Below, one piece after another: positions 42,631 to 50,556 of a DNA stretch of 64,000 nucleotides. Position 1 is the first letter of the stretch, and every line of letters begins with the position of its first letter. The notes under the pieces were generated by a model, which ran no database searches, had not been told where the DNA came from, and saw only the letters and a program-made list of their open reading frames with translations. Position numbers and translations under genes: made by a program. Source of the DNA: Bacteroidota bacterium (GTDB lineage Bacteria > Bacteroidota > Bacteroidia > Chitinophagales > Chitinophagaceae); contig JAEWHC010000009.1 of assembly GCA_023387985.1 (NCBI GenBank), forward strand, positions 682,001 through 746,000. The letters are read 5' to 3'.

Positions 42631-43021
42631 ATATAAAGGCGTTATGATACTTGCAATGATGATAATTGCAGGTGGGTCTTGCGCACATTATTCTGCGCAG
42701 GGAAATAAAGTATTGCAACCTGAAAGTTTTGAAAGACAAATTGCAGATAGGAATGTGGTACTTCTTGACGTAAGAACACAACGAGAATTTGACTCTTTGC
42801 ATATCCCCGGCGCAATGCTCATTGACATTAAAAAAGGCGATTTCAGGGAGCGGGTTTCCACATTGGACCAAGGCGCAAAGTATCTTGTATATTGCCGGGG
42901 TGCTGTGCGTTCAGATAGTGCCGCCTCCATAATGAGGGCCCTGGGTTTTGAAAACGTCAGGCAGCTTAAAGGCGGAATGTTGAATTGGAAAGGCCCGGTT
43001 AAATCAGAAGAGGAAAAATGA
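42605..43021 (+). CDS. Exported or membrane-anchored rhodanese
   Basis: A 138-residue protein with an N-terminal hydrophobic segment (GVMILAMMIIAGGSC) and then a rhodanese domain: LLDVRTQREFDSLHIPGA and the active loop YCRGAVRSDSAAS (Cys in CRGAVRS). The cysteine after IAGGS could be a lipidation site, but the lipobox is imperfect, so a plain signal anchor is also possible. This puts a second rhodanese outside the cytoplasm. Starts at 42605 and 42611 are both possible. The stop overlaps the next start by four bases (ATGA). Confidence 0.8.
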   Translation: MKMKNPLLKYKGVMILAMMIIAGGSCAHYSAQGNKVLQPESFERQIADRNVVLLDVRTQREFDSLHIPGAMLIDIKKGDFRERVSTLDQGAKYLVYCRGAVRSDSAASIMRALGFENVRQLKGGMLNWKGPVKSEEEK

Positions 43022-43227
43022 GCAAAACCCAATACGAAAGCGACCTGGATTTTGCCTGGAAGATCAGTCTGATCATCCGGTTGCTTTTAGGTGGATTTTT
43101 GCTTTGGTTGGTATGGCATTTTAAAGAACATTCGGCACTGTACCTCGCCGGTGCGGCGCTTATTATTTCCGCATTTTTTAAGCCACGCCGTTGTGCCGCT
43201 GATTCCTGCAACAATGAAAATGCCTGA
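43018..43227 (+). CDS. Very small membrane protein with C-terminal cysteine pair
   Basis: A 69-residue protein: amphipathic start, then hydrophobic helices IIRLLLGGFLLWLVWHF and ALYLAGAALIISAFF. It ends with a basic, cysteine-containing tail (KPRRCAADSCNNENA). The layout is close to the protein at 42168. It overlaps the rhodanese stop by four bases. It is the last gene of the operon; a terminator stands 160 bases downstream. Function is unknown, and only the context suggests sulfur metabolism. Confidence 0.65.
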   Translation: MSKTQYESDLDFAWKISLIIRLLLGGFLLWLVWHFKEHSALYLAGAALIISAFFKPRRCAADSCNNENA

Positions 43228-43389
43228 CGTACCAAAATTTTCTGGTAGTAATTTTTTCTGAATGTGACGAATGTCCCATTGAAGGCAGGCAAACCTTATT
43301 AATTTGCACACGGATCACAGGCACTATCCATCTTGCTACCGGCATAAAGGATAATCCTGTTTTTCTGGTTTTGTTAGGTAAAATGGAAT

Positions 43390-43418
43390 AAAAGGGCAAC
43401 CTCCGGGCTGCCCTTTTT
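43390..43418 (+). terminator. Terminator closing the sulfur operon
   Basis: AAAAGGGCA (43390-43398) pairs with TGCCCTTTT (43409-43417) around a ten-base loop, with further T. It is 160 bases past the last operon gene. The stretch 43228-43389 shows no ORF or other clear element. Confidence 0.75.
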
Positions 43419-43457
43419 ATGTTAACTATTTTCTCAAAAATTTGCACCTTTGCAGGC

Positions 43458-44171
43458 ATGCAAGGCGCCAAACCATTCATTGTTCAGGAGACGGAAAACT
43501 GGATAGCGATTAACAAGCCTTCGGGCATGCTCAGCATTCCCGACCGCTTTTCCCAGACCATTTCGGTTAAGACCTGGCTGCAGACAAAATACCCGGAGAT
43601 CTTCGTGGTTCACCGCATTGACAAGGACACAAGCGGGTTAATTCTTTTCGCAAAAAACGGAATAGCACACGGCCAATTGTCGCAGCAGTTTGAAGCACGG
43701 CTGGTGAAAAAAACCTACCTGGCCCTTCTTGGGGGCAGATTATTGCAGGAAGCGGGCACCATTGATGATCCAATAGGTGAACATTTTTCCCATAAAGGCA
43801 TGATGATGGTGCACGCCAAAGGCAAAACGGCGATAACCCATTACAAGTTGCTCGAACAATATCCCAAATACGCGTTCGTGGAGTTTGAAATCGAAACCGG
43901 CCGTACGCACCAAATCCGTGTACATGCCAAACGGATAGGCCACCCGGTTGTAGGGGACCCCCTTTATGGTGATGGCAAGGGTATATTCGTTTCTGAACTC
44001 AAAAAGAAATTCAACAGGGGAGATGAAGAAGAAAGGCCACTGATTGCCCGGCTTGCCCTACATGCTGCAACGCTCGCTTTTGCGGATATGGATGGAAATC
44101 CGGTTCATCTGGAAGCTGAATTGCACAAGGATTTTACAGCAAGCCTGAATCAATTGCGGAAGAATGGGTAA
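43458..44171 (+). CDS. RluA-family pseudouridine synthase
   Basis: A 237-residue protein: WIAINKPSGMLSIP, then the catalytic motif VHRIDKDTSGLILFAKN with the nucleophilic Asp, LVKKTYLAL, and the conserved end ETGRTHQIRVHAKRIGHPVVGDPLYG. It isomerises uridine in rRNA or tRNA. No S4 domain is visible, so it is more like RluA/TruC than RluC/D. The ATG at 43458 follows a CACCTTTG string, one base off the -7 consensus. The longer frame upstream is rejected because it crosses the terminator. Confidence 0.88.
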   Translation: MQGAKPFIVQETENWIAINKPSGMLSIPDRFSQTISVKTWLQTKYPEIFVVHRIDKDTSGLILFAKNGIAHGQLSQQFEARLVKKTYLALLGGRLLQEAGTIDDPIGEHFSHKGMMMVHAKGKTAITHYKLLEQYPKYAFVEFEIETGRTHQIRVHAKRIGHPVVGDPLYGDGKGIFVSELKKKFNRGDEEERPLIARLALHAATLAFADMDGNPVHLEAELHKDFTASLNQLRKNG

Positions 44172-44193
44172 AAATCACATCAACTTTCCATCC

Positions 44194-44943
44194 TCAGTCT
44201 ATCCCTAAACCTTCCGGGAAACCTACCTCCATCAGAAACAGTCCTTTTCCCGGCGGGGAAAAGTTGGCAAAGCGGCAATCACGGGTTTTCACGATGCCGG
44301 TAAAATCTGCAAAGCTGATCTTGCCTCTGCCTGCCTGCAGCATCGTGCCGGTCAGTCCCCGCACCATTCCACGCAGAAACCGGTTGGCCTGCACGGTATA
44401 GATCAACTGATCGTCAGTCTTGCGCCAGAAGCTCTGATTCAGTGTACACATCATGGTTCGGGCCTGCGTATTTCGTTTGGAAAAACTCGTAAAGTCACTC
44501 ACTTCCAACAGATAGCTGGCGCATTGCTCCATGGCTTCGAGATCCAGCGGATAGGGATAAATCCAGGATACATCTTTCAGAAAAGGATTGCGCTCGGCGT
44601 GCAAACGGTATTCGTATTTGCGATAGAGGGCATCGAATCGGCAATGGGCTTTATCATTTACCGGTATAAAGCGTTTCAGGGCAATTTCTTTGGCCAGTAA
44701 GGCATTGATCGCGTAAATATGTTTATCCTGAAATTCACCTTCCCCGGCATCCCCGTGAAAAAAATTCTGCAGGGCATGCACGCCGGCATCGGTACGGGAA
44801 GATCCCGTCAATTCAACCGGTCGGCGATAATAGGTAGTCAACGCTTTTTCCAATGCATCCTGAATGGTTGGTGCATTCAATTGGGTTTGAAAGCCCGAAT
44901 AATTGGTTCCGAGGTAAGCGACTTCAAGAAAATACCGTTGCAT
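44194..44943 (-). CDS. truA: tRNA pseudouridine(38-40) synthase
   Basis: A 249-residue protein: VAYLGTNYSGFQTQLN, then SSRTDAGVHALQNFFH with the catalytic Asp, and the C-terminal FLRGMVRGLTGTML and RCNF-like segments. It makes pseudouridine at positions 38-40 of tRNA anticodon arms. Its ATG overlaps the stop of the DUF4476 gene by one base (TGATG on the minus strand), which implies reinitiation. Confidence 0.95.
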   Translation of the reverse strand: MQRYFLEVAYLGTNYSGFQTQLNAPTIQDALEKALTTYYRRPVELTGSSRTDAGVHALQNFFHGDAGEGEFQDKHIYAINALLAKEIALKRFIPVNDKAHCRFDALYRKYEYRLHAERNPFLKDVSWIYPYPLDLEAMEQCASYLLEVSDFTSFSKRNTQARTMMCTLNQSFWRKTDDQLIYTVQANRFLRGMVRGLTGTMLQAGRGKISFADFTGIVKTRDCRFANFSPPGKGLFLMEVGFPEGLGID

Positions 44944-46256
44944 CAGTTCTTGAGAATTTCGCGGAACCGGGCCTGGTAGTATTTATCGGCAATAAGGCTT
45001 TCGAGCCTTGAATATTCGTAATAATCCAGGGTGTAGAGGTAGGCCATTTCAAACAATTTGAACCGGGCCACGTCGCTTGCCATTCTTTCCGCTATGCGTT
45101 GCAGGTTGGTTGTGGTTATGCATTTCCGTTCAAAAGCGCCTTTGTAAATGGCCAGGGTTTCGTCAATGTCGGTTACGCGGTTTGTTCTCGCCATCAATTC
45201 ATCTGTTTCCATGCGGCCAAGCATATCCACACAAGGTTTTCGAATTGCAGCAGGCCGGTTAATGGACTCTTCCTGTAAAAGGCGCTGTTCTGCGACAGCA
45301 GTATCCGCCGTGATGGTAATGGTGGTATCAACGGGGAAAATTTCAACGGTTTGCCCTGGAATACTGTCTGTTTTTGCGGATGCAATTACCTGTGTAGTTA
45401 TCGTGTCTTTTGCATGTTCAATATGGGTTGCAGGAGGTGCATCGGAAGAATCCATGGGTTTCCGCACAACTACAACCGTATCGGTTTCTACCGCAAGTGT
45501 ATCGGGAGAAACCGGTTGCAGCTCCAGGAACCGGGGTTCTTTTCCTCTGGTGGTATCGGTTTTCTTATTTTGTTCAACAGGAACGTTTGGAGTGTTTGCC
45601 GCGTTTTGCCTTTCATTCAATGCCTGCTCGAGGCTGTCGGCTACGCGTATTCTCCGCTCAAGATCCCGGCGAATACGTGCCAGTGAATCCCTCAATGAAC
45701 GTGTATCGTCCGACTGGCGGACCACAACGTTTTCCACATTGCCCAGTTGAGCCGGTTCTGCGGGCTTTTCCCGTACGACCGGTGGCGGTGTTTCTGTAGC
45801 TGACGTGGCAGGTCTGATCAGCTCAATATTTTGGGGCATGGTGGTGGAAACAACTGTATCGGAGTTGGCCGGCCTTGCCGTTTGAGATGTAGCCTCTGGT
45901 ACCCCGGCAGGCGTTATTGAGCTCATTTGCAATGCGCCTGTGGTCAGATTTTGAAGCGCCCAGCCCATGCCCTCCAATTCTTTTACCAGGTAACCGGCAT
46001 TTACCCCTTCAACTTTTAGCAGGTATTCCTGGATGATATTACTTCCCAAAACACCAAGCTTTAGCGGGTATTCACCATCCTGCATTTTTCCTAAAATGAG
46101 ATAACCTGCCGCCGTGGATGAAATGGTTTTTCCATCGCGTTGAATGTAAAAAGGGGTTCGGTTTTCTGTTTGCAGGTAAACAAAATGATGCTGCTGCGTA
46201 TAGCCTGAAAATTGTAAAGCAAGGATGAAAAGGACAAGGATTCCTGTTTTCTTCAT
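44943..46256 (-). CDS. Exported protein with disordered middle and C-terminal DUF4476 domain
   Basis: A 437-residue protein from the ATG at 46256 (46271 and 46274 also possible). The signal peptide is KKTGILVLFILALQFSGYTQQ. The N-terminal domain (about 25-115; HHFVYLQTENRTPFYIQRDGK) resembles a beta-sandwich. A Thr/Pro/Val-rich low-complexity region (about 120-340) follows, with a charged coiled stretch (SLRDSLARIRRDLERRIRVADSLEQAL). The last 90 residues (CVDMLGRMETDELMARTN) match the DUF4476 layout found in Bacteroidota. The function is unknown. The first 80 codons of the longer open frame are only the other reading of the Gly-rich gene next door and are not used. Confidence 0.75.
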   Translation of the reverse strand: MKKTGILVLFILALQFSGYTQQHHFVYLQTENRTPFYIQRDGKTISSTAAGYLILGKMQDGEYPLKLGVLGSNIIQEYLLKVEGVNAGYLVKELEGMGWALQNLTTGALQMSSITPAGVPEATSQTARPANSDTVVSTTMPQNIELIRPATSATETPPPVVREKPAEPAQLGNVENVVVRQSDDTRSLRDSLARIRRDLERRIRVADSLEQALNERQNAANTPNVPVEQNKKTDTTRGKEPRFLELQPVSPDTLAVETDTVVVVRKPMDSSDAPPATHIEHAKDTITTQVIASAKTDSIPGQTVEIFPVDTTITITADTAVAEQRLLQEESINRPAAIRKPCVDMLGRMETDELMARTNRVTDIDETLAIYKGAFERKCITTTNLQRIAERMASDVARFKLFEMAYLYTLDYYEYSRLESLIADKYYQARFREILKN

Positions 46257-46378
46257 ATTCCGGTGGTTCATCATGGCAAACCTACGATTTTCAGGGTTTT
46301 GTTGACCTGATGGTACAGTAGTTGGGAATGTTAATTCTTCTGGCATCCGGCATTGCCAACCAATGCCAATTCGCCAAA

Positions 46379-47182
46379 TTACCAGCTTCCTCCCGCACCT
46401 CCGCCACCAAAACTTCCTCCGCCAAAGCCCCCAAATCCACCTCCTCCGAAACCACCGCCTCCAAATCCGCCGCCAAATCCGCCGCCGCGACCACCGAAAC
46501 CGCCGCCACTTCCCGGAAACCAAATGATCGGCCGGTCATAATCTCCATATCCTCTGCGGCTGATCATGCCACCGCCTTTACCGCCACCACGATTGATGAT
46601 GATAATGAATAGGACGACAGCGAAAACAATAAAAATAAACGTCACAATGCCACTGCCTTCTGGATCGCCACGATTGGCATATCCTTCAGGCGCAACATAT
46701 TCGCCGCGCCCTGCAGCAATTAAACTGTTGGTACCGTTGTTGATGCCTTCAAAATAAGCGCCCTGCCGGAAATAGGGGATGATATCATTTTCTACTATCC
46801 GTTTGGCAATGATATCGGGGATTGCGCCTTCCATGCCATAACCCGGCGCAATGAAAATACGGCGGTTGCCTTCTTCCGTGCTAACCAGCAAAATCACCCC
46901 ATTATTGGTTTTCTTATTGCCTATACCCCACGTACGGCCAAGTTTTACGGCATAATCCACCGGTTCATATCCATCCAGGGTTTTTACGGTAACCACAGCA
47001 ATTTGAATTGAACTGCTGTCGTCAAAAGCCACCAGCTTATTTTCAATTTCCTGCTCCTGCTGTGGAGTAAGGATTTCAGCAAAATCATTCACCAGCCGCG
47101 GAGGATTAGGTACCGGTGGAATATTCTGTCCATTTCCCAGGAAGGAAATTGCCAGAAGCAGTATGAGAAATAAACGTTTCAT
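46379..47182 (-). CDS. TPM-domain protein with Gly-rich C-terminus (YgcG-like)
   Basis: A 267-residue protein with a signal peptide (KRLFLILLLAISFLGNGQ) and a TPM domain (about 25-150): RLVNDFAEILTPQQEQEIENKL, SSIQIAVVTVKTLDGYEP, FIAPGYGMEGAIPD. A transmembrane segment (VTFIFIVFAVVLFIIIIN) at about 180-198 follows. The tail is almost all Gly/Phe/Ser (GGGFGGGGFGG). The layout is that of YgcG/TPM-phosphatase proteins anchored in the inner membrane with the TPM domain outside. It is last in a LemA-TPM-TPM operon. Its role is unknown; envelope homeostasis is usually proposed. Confidence 0.9.
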   Translation of the reverse strand: MKRLFLILLLAISFLGNGQNIPPVPNPPRLVNDFAEILTPQQEQEIENKLVAFDDSSSIQIAVVTVKTLDGYEPVDYAVKLGRTWGIGNKKTNNGVILLVSTEEGNRRIFIAPGYGMEGAIPDIIAKRIVENDIIPYFRQGAYFEGINNGTNSLIAAGRGEYVAPEGYANRGDPEGSGIVTFIFIVFAVVLFIIIINRGGGKGGGMISRRGYGDYDRPIIWFPGSGGGFGGRGGGFGGGFGGGGFGGGGFGGFGGGSFGGGGAGGSW

Positions 47183-47200
47183 GGTTGCTTTGAACCGCTG

Positions 47201-47665
47201 TTAATGGCCGAACACAATTTCATCGGGAAGTTCATTTTTATCAGTAGTACGATCGTAAGGAAAATGCGAGTGCAGCGCTTCACCTATGTGCTCCACGGCG
47301 TGGAGCAGGCCTTCAGCAAACTCCATTTGCCGGAAATAGGCGAGCATGTGCCCAACTTCTTTTTCCCAGTAAGCCAGGCCAACCGCTTCAAAAATGCCTT
47401 TGTCGGCAAAAATGGCGAGCTGGTGGTCGTTGATGGCGATATAAACCAGGACCCCGTTGCGGTTGTCGGTCATCTCCATTTTGAGTCCAAAGAATATTTC
47501 CTCCGCGCGGTCAATGGCATTTACAAAAGGACACTGTGTCTCAACAAAAATCCGGATTTCACCGCTGGTATGCATTTCTGCTTTGCGGATTGCTTCCACA
47601 ATGCGGCGATTCTCTTCTTCCGACAAAAAACGCTGAGCTGAACGTGGCCCGCTAAATATTCCCAA
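47201..47665 (-). CDS. TPM-domain protein without membrane anchor
   Basis: A 154-residue protein consisting of a single TPM domain: FLSEEENRRIVEAIRKAEMHTSGEIRIFVE, AEEIFFGLKMEMTDNRNGVLVYIAINDHQLAIFADKGI. It has no signal peptide or transmembrane helix, so it is cytosolic or bound to its neighbours. It lies 18 bases upstream of the Gly-rich TPM gene start (47182) and 5 bases after lemA, in the same transcript. The DNRNGVLVYIA motif is typical of the family. Confidence 0.88.
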   Translation of the reverse strand: MGIFSGPRSAQRFLSEEENRRIVEAIRKAEMHTSGEIRIFVETQCPFVNAIDRAEEIFFGLKMEMTDNRNGVLVYIAINDHQLAIFADKGIFEAVGLAYWEKEVGHMLAYFRQMEFAEGLLHAVEHIGEALHSHFPYDRTTDKNELPDEIVFGH

Positions 47666-47670
47666 AGTGC

Positions 47671-48285
47671 TTAGTTGTTGGAGTTGTTGTTAAAATCAAA
47701 ATTCACCTCCGGTGCTCTTTCCGCACCCGGATCCGACTTGAATCCTTCTTTTACCCGGAAGCCAAAAATTCCGGCAAGCAGGTTCATCGGGAATCGGCGT
47801 ACCTGGATATTGTATTGCTGTACGGCGGCGTTAAAATCATTACGCGCTACCTTAATCCGGTTTTCTGTGCCTTCCAGCTGAGCCTGCAATTCGCGGAAAT
47901 TCGCATTGGCCTTAATGTCGGGATAGTTTTCAATAACAGCGAGCAAGCGGCCTAGTCCGGTGCTTACCGCGCTCTGTGCTTCCTGGAATTGCGCGATGCT
48001 TTCCGGGGTGAGGTTATCGGCATTGATGTTTACACTCGTTGCTCTTGAACGGGCTTCCACCAGTTGGGTAAGGGTAGATTGCTCGAAATCAGCGGCGCCT
48101 TTTACCGTGTTAACCAATTGCGGGATCAAGTCGTTACGGCGCTGGTATTCGCTTTGTACATTATTCCAGGACAGCTTTACCTGTTCGTCCTGGTTTACGA
48201 GGCTGTTATAACCGTTGCAGGCGCATCCGCCGAACAATAAAACGGCACCAAGAATAACAAGGATCGGGAGAATTTTCGAATTCAT
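47671..48285 (-). CDS. LemA-family protein
   Basis: A 204-residue protein with an N-terminal hydrophobic segment ending in a possible lipobox (LVILGAVLLFGGCAC) and the LemA core: YNSLVNQDEQVKLSWNNVQSEYQRRNDLIPQLVNTVKG, then LTQLVEARSRAT and YPDIKANANFRELQAQLEGTENRIKVARNDFNAAVQQYN. LemA proteins are long helical bundles on the envelope, linked to TPM proteins by gene order in many bacteria. It is first in the operon. A CAATTTTG string lies upstream (one base off the -7 consensus). Confidence 0.92.
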   Translation of the reverse strand: MNSKILPILVILGAVLLFGGCACNGYNSLVNQDEQVKLSWNNVQSEYQRRNDLIPQLVNTVKGAADFEQSTLTQLVEARSRATSVNINADNLTPESIAQFQEAQSAVSTGLGRLLAVIENYPDIKANANFRELQAQLEGTENRIKVARNDFNAAVQQYNIQVRRFPMNLLAGIFGFRVKEGFKSDPGAERAPEVNFDFNNNSNN

Positions 48286-48459
48286 TTTTTTTGAGTTTTA
48301 GCTTAATTCAATGGAGAATCAAAATTGCACAACAATTTTATTAAAAATTAGGTTGAAACAATTTTAAGCTAAGGTAAGCTATCGGGTTTTTACTTTTACA
48401 GCTTTTTGTTCAAAGCTTCCCTTAGCTTTACAAGCAGTTATTTTTACTTATAAGCGTAT

Positions 48460-49149
48460 ATGTGTGGCCGTTATTCTTTTTTTACTCCCATAAAAGATAT
48501 TGAACTGATGCTTGGTGTAAAAGCCGTGGAATGGGCGGAATACCAGGCCAGGTACAATGCCGCACCTACACAGGTGATGCCGGTAATTGCCAATGAATTT
48601 CCGGCGGTTATTCAGTTTTTCAGGTGGGGGTTGGTGCCGTTCTGGGCAAAGGATATTGCAATTGGTAATAAAATGATCAATACCCGGAAAGAAAGCATTG
48701 AAGAGAAACCTGCTTTTAAAAACATTTTCAAATATAAGCGCTGTGTAGTACCTGCTGACAGCTGGTACGAATGGCTGCCGGTGGAGGTGGAGCAGCCGGG
48801 TGGGAAGAAGCCTAAAACAGGTAAGCAACCTTACCGCATCTTTCGGCCGGGGAATAAACCGTTTTTTATGGCGGGCCTTTGGGATACCTGGGGGCCTGCT
48901 GGTATGCAAAGCTATTCCATCATTACCTGTGAAGCCAACGAAGACCTGGCATTTCTGCACAACCGCATGCCCGTTATTTTGCAAGCGGAAGACATTAAAC
49001 ATTGGCTGAACAACAACACCTCTCCTGCCAACCTTATGCAAATGCTGACAGCAGCACCCCTCGATATGTTTAGCTGGTACCCGGTAAGTACCGAGCTCAA
49101 TAAACCCGTATCGGATCATCCTCAATTGATAGAAGAAATAAAATTATAA
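48460..49149 (+). CDS. SOS response-associated peptidase (SRAP/YedK/HMCES)
   Basis: A 229-residue protein that begins MCGRYSFF, where Cys2 becomes the N-terminus and forms a thiazolidine crosslink to abasic sites in single-stranded DNA. Other conserved residues are RYNAAPT (Asn), SWYEWLP (Glu) and HNRMPVIL (His). It protects abasic sites during replication. The next gene starts 7 bases after its stop, so it shares an operon with the beta-CASP nuclease, a pairing that may reflect nucleic-acid repair or turnover. Confidence 0.95.
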   Translation: MCGRYSFFTPIKDIELMLGVKAVEWAEYQARYNAAPTQVMPVIANEFPAVIQFFRWGLVPFWAKDIAIGNKMINTRKESIEEKPAFKNIFKYKRCVVPADSWYEWLPVEVEQPGGKKPKTGKQPYRIFRPGNKPFFMAGLWDTWGPAGMQSYSIITCEANEDLAFLHNRMPVILQAEDIKHWLNNNTSPANLMQMLTAAPLDMFSWYPVSTELNKPVSDHPQLIEEIKL

Positions 49150-49155
49150 AGAATA

Positions 49156-50556
49156 ATGAAGATAAGCTTTCACGGAGCAGCTCAAACCGTTACTGGCAGC
49201 AAGCATTTGCTTCATCTGGAAAATGGAAAAAAAGTATTGTTGGATTGTGGTATGTTTCAGGGCCTCGGATATGAAACAATTGAACTGAACCGCGAGTTTG
49301 GGTTCCATGCCGAAGAAGTGGATGCAGTCATCCTCAGCCATGCACATATTGATCATTGCGGGCTTTTGCCCAAACTGGTGAAAGACGGCTACCTTAAAAA
49401 TATTTATTGCACAGATCCCACGAAAGACCTGGCAACCATTTTAATGGAGGACAGTGCAGGCATACAGGAATCGGATGCAGCCTTTTTGAATAAACGGCTG
49501 GCAAGGCAAGGCAAACCTCCTGTGCAACCGCTGTACAATACAGACGATGCCATGGCCGCTTCGGCCTTGCTGACTCCCATGAATTACCATGAATGGTTTG
49601 AAGTGGTTGAAGGCCTGGAATGCATGTTTACCGATGCAGGGCATATCCTGGGTAGCGCCTGTGTACACCTGCGTATTCATGAAAAGGACAGGGAAATTGC
49701 CCTCAGTTTTTCAGGGGACGTGGGACGTTACCGTGATGTAATCCTGAGAAATCCTGAACAAATCCCGCAGGCGGATATTATCTTACTCGAAAGTACATAC
49801 GGCAACAGTTTGCACCAGGAGCGGAGCGCAAGTGCGGATGAACTATTAAAATGGATTACCGATACCTGCCTGCGCAAGAAAGGAAAACTGATCATCCCGG
49901 CATTCAGTGTTGGACGTACGCAGGAACTGCTGTTTTTTCTCAACAGGCTTGAACTGGAAAGGCAATTGCCCCCTATAGAATATTTTGTGGACAGCCCTAT
50001 GAGCTATGAAGTAACCCAGGTTGTAAAAAACCACCCGGAAGTATTTAATGATAACGTAAAGGAATTGATGCAGAAAGATCATGATCCTTTTCAGTTTAAA
50101 GGATTGAAATTCATAAAATCCGTAGAAGAAAGCAAGGCGCTCAACTTTAAAAAAGAACCTTGTGTAATCATCAGTGCAAGTGGCATGGCTGAAGCAGGAA
50201 GGGTGAAGCACCATATTTCGAACAACATCGAAAACAGCCGCAATACCATTTTGCTCGTGGGATACGCCGAGCCGAATTCATTGGCCGGCCGGTTAAAAAA
50301 ACATCCGGAAGAAGTAGGTATTTTTGGAATAAAGCATGAAGTGCATGCGCAGATTGGTGAAATGCACAGCCTGAGCGCTCACGGTGATTATGATGACTTG
50401 CTGCAATGGCTCGAAGGCCAGGATAAAAAACGGTTGCAACAGATCTTCCTGGTGCATGGCGAACCGGATGTTCAGGAGGCTTTTGCCAACAGGCTGCGCA
50501 ACAAGGGTTACAAACACATAGCCATCCCGGAAAGACACAGCGAATACATCATTTAA
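49156..50556 (+). CDS. MBL-fold/beta-CASP RNA-processing nuclease-like protein
   Basis: A 466-residue protein: SHAHIDHCGLLP (HxHxDH metal motif), DAGHILGSACVHL, SFSGDVGRYRD, ESTYGNS, then the beta-CASP insert, SASGMAEAGRV and a C-terminal SAHGDYDDLLQWL and FLVHGEP. It belongs to the CPSF-73/Ysh1-like bacterial metallo-RNases (YycJ/TTHA0252-like). It probably cuts RNA. Its stop overlaps the stop region of the convergent AI-2E gene by 8 bases. Confidence 0.93.
   Translation: MKISFHGAAQTVTGSKHLLHLENGKKVLLDCGMFQGLGYETIELNREFGFHAEEVDAVILSHAHIDHCGLLPKLVKDGYLKNIYCTDPTKDLATILMEDSAGIQESDAAFLNKRLARQGKPPVQPLYNTDDAMAASALLTPMNYHEWFEVVEGLECMFTDAGHILGSACVHLRIHEKDREIALSFSGDVGRYRDVILRNPEQIPQADIILLESTYGNSLHQERSASADELLKWITDTCLRKKGKLIIPAFSVGRTQELLFFLNRLELERQLPPIEYFVDSPMSYEVTQVVKNHPEVFNDNVKELMQKDHDPFQFKGLKFIKSVEESKALNFKKEPCVIISASGMAEAGRVKHHISNNIENSRNTILLVGYAEPNSLAGRLKKHPEEVGIFGIKHEVHAQIGEMHSLSAHGDYDDLLQWLEGQDKKRLQQIFLVHGEPDVQEAFANRLRNKGYKHIAIPERHSEYII

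Noticed and set aside
45148..45750. 200-codon plus-strand frame opposite the DUF4476 gene
   Set aside because: It is antisense to the Thr/Pro-rich region and is Ser/Val-rich only because of that; no start signal or family match.
46257..46523. N-terminal extension of the DUF4476 gene rich in Arg and Trp
   Set aside because: It is a frame-shadow of the Gly-rich coding repeat of the neighbouring TPM gene; the signal peptide begins at 46256.
46322..46612. Plus-strand Ser/Thr/Ala-rich and Pro-rich frames opposite the TPM gene
   Set aside because: They are low-complexity readings of the Gly-rich repeat and not independent genes.
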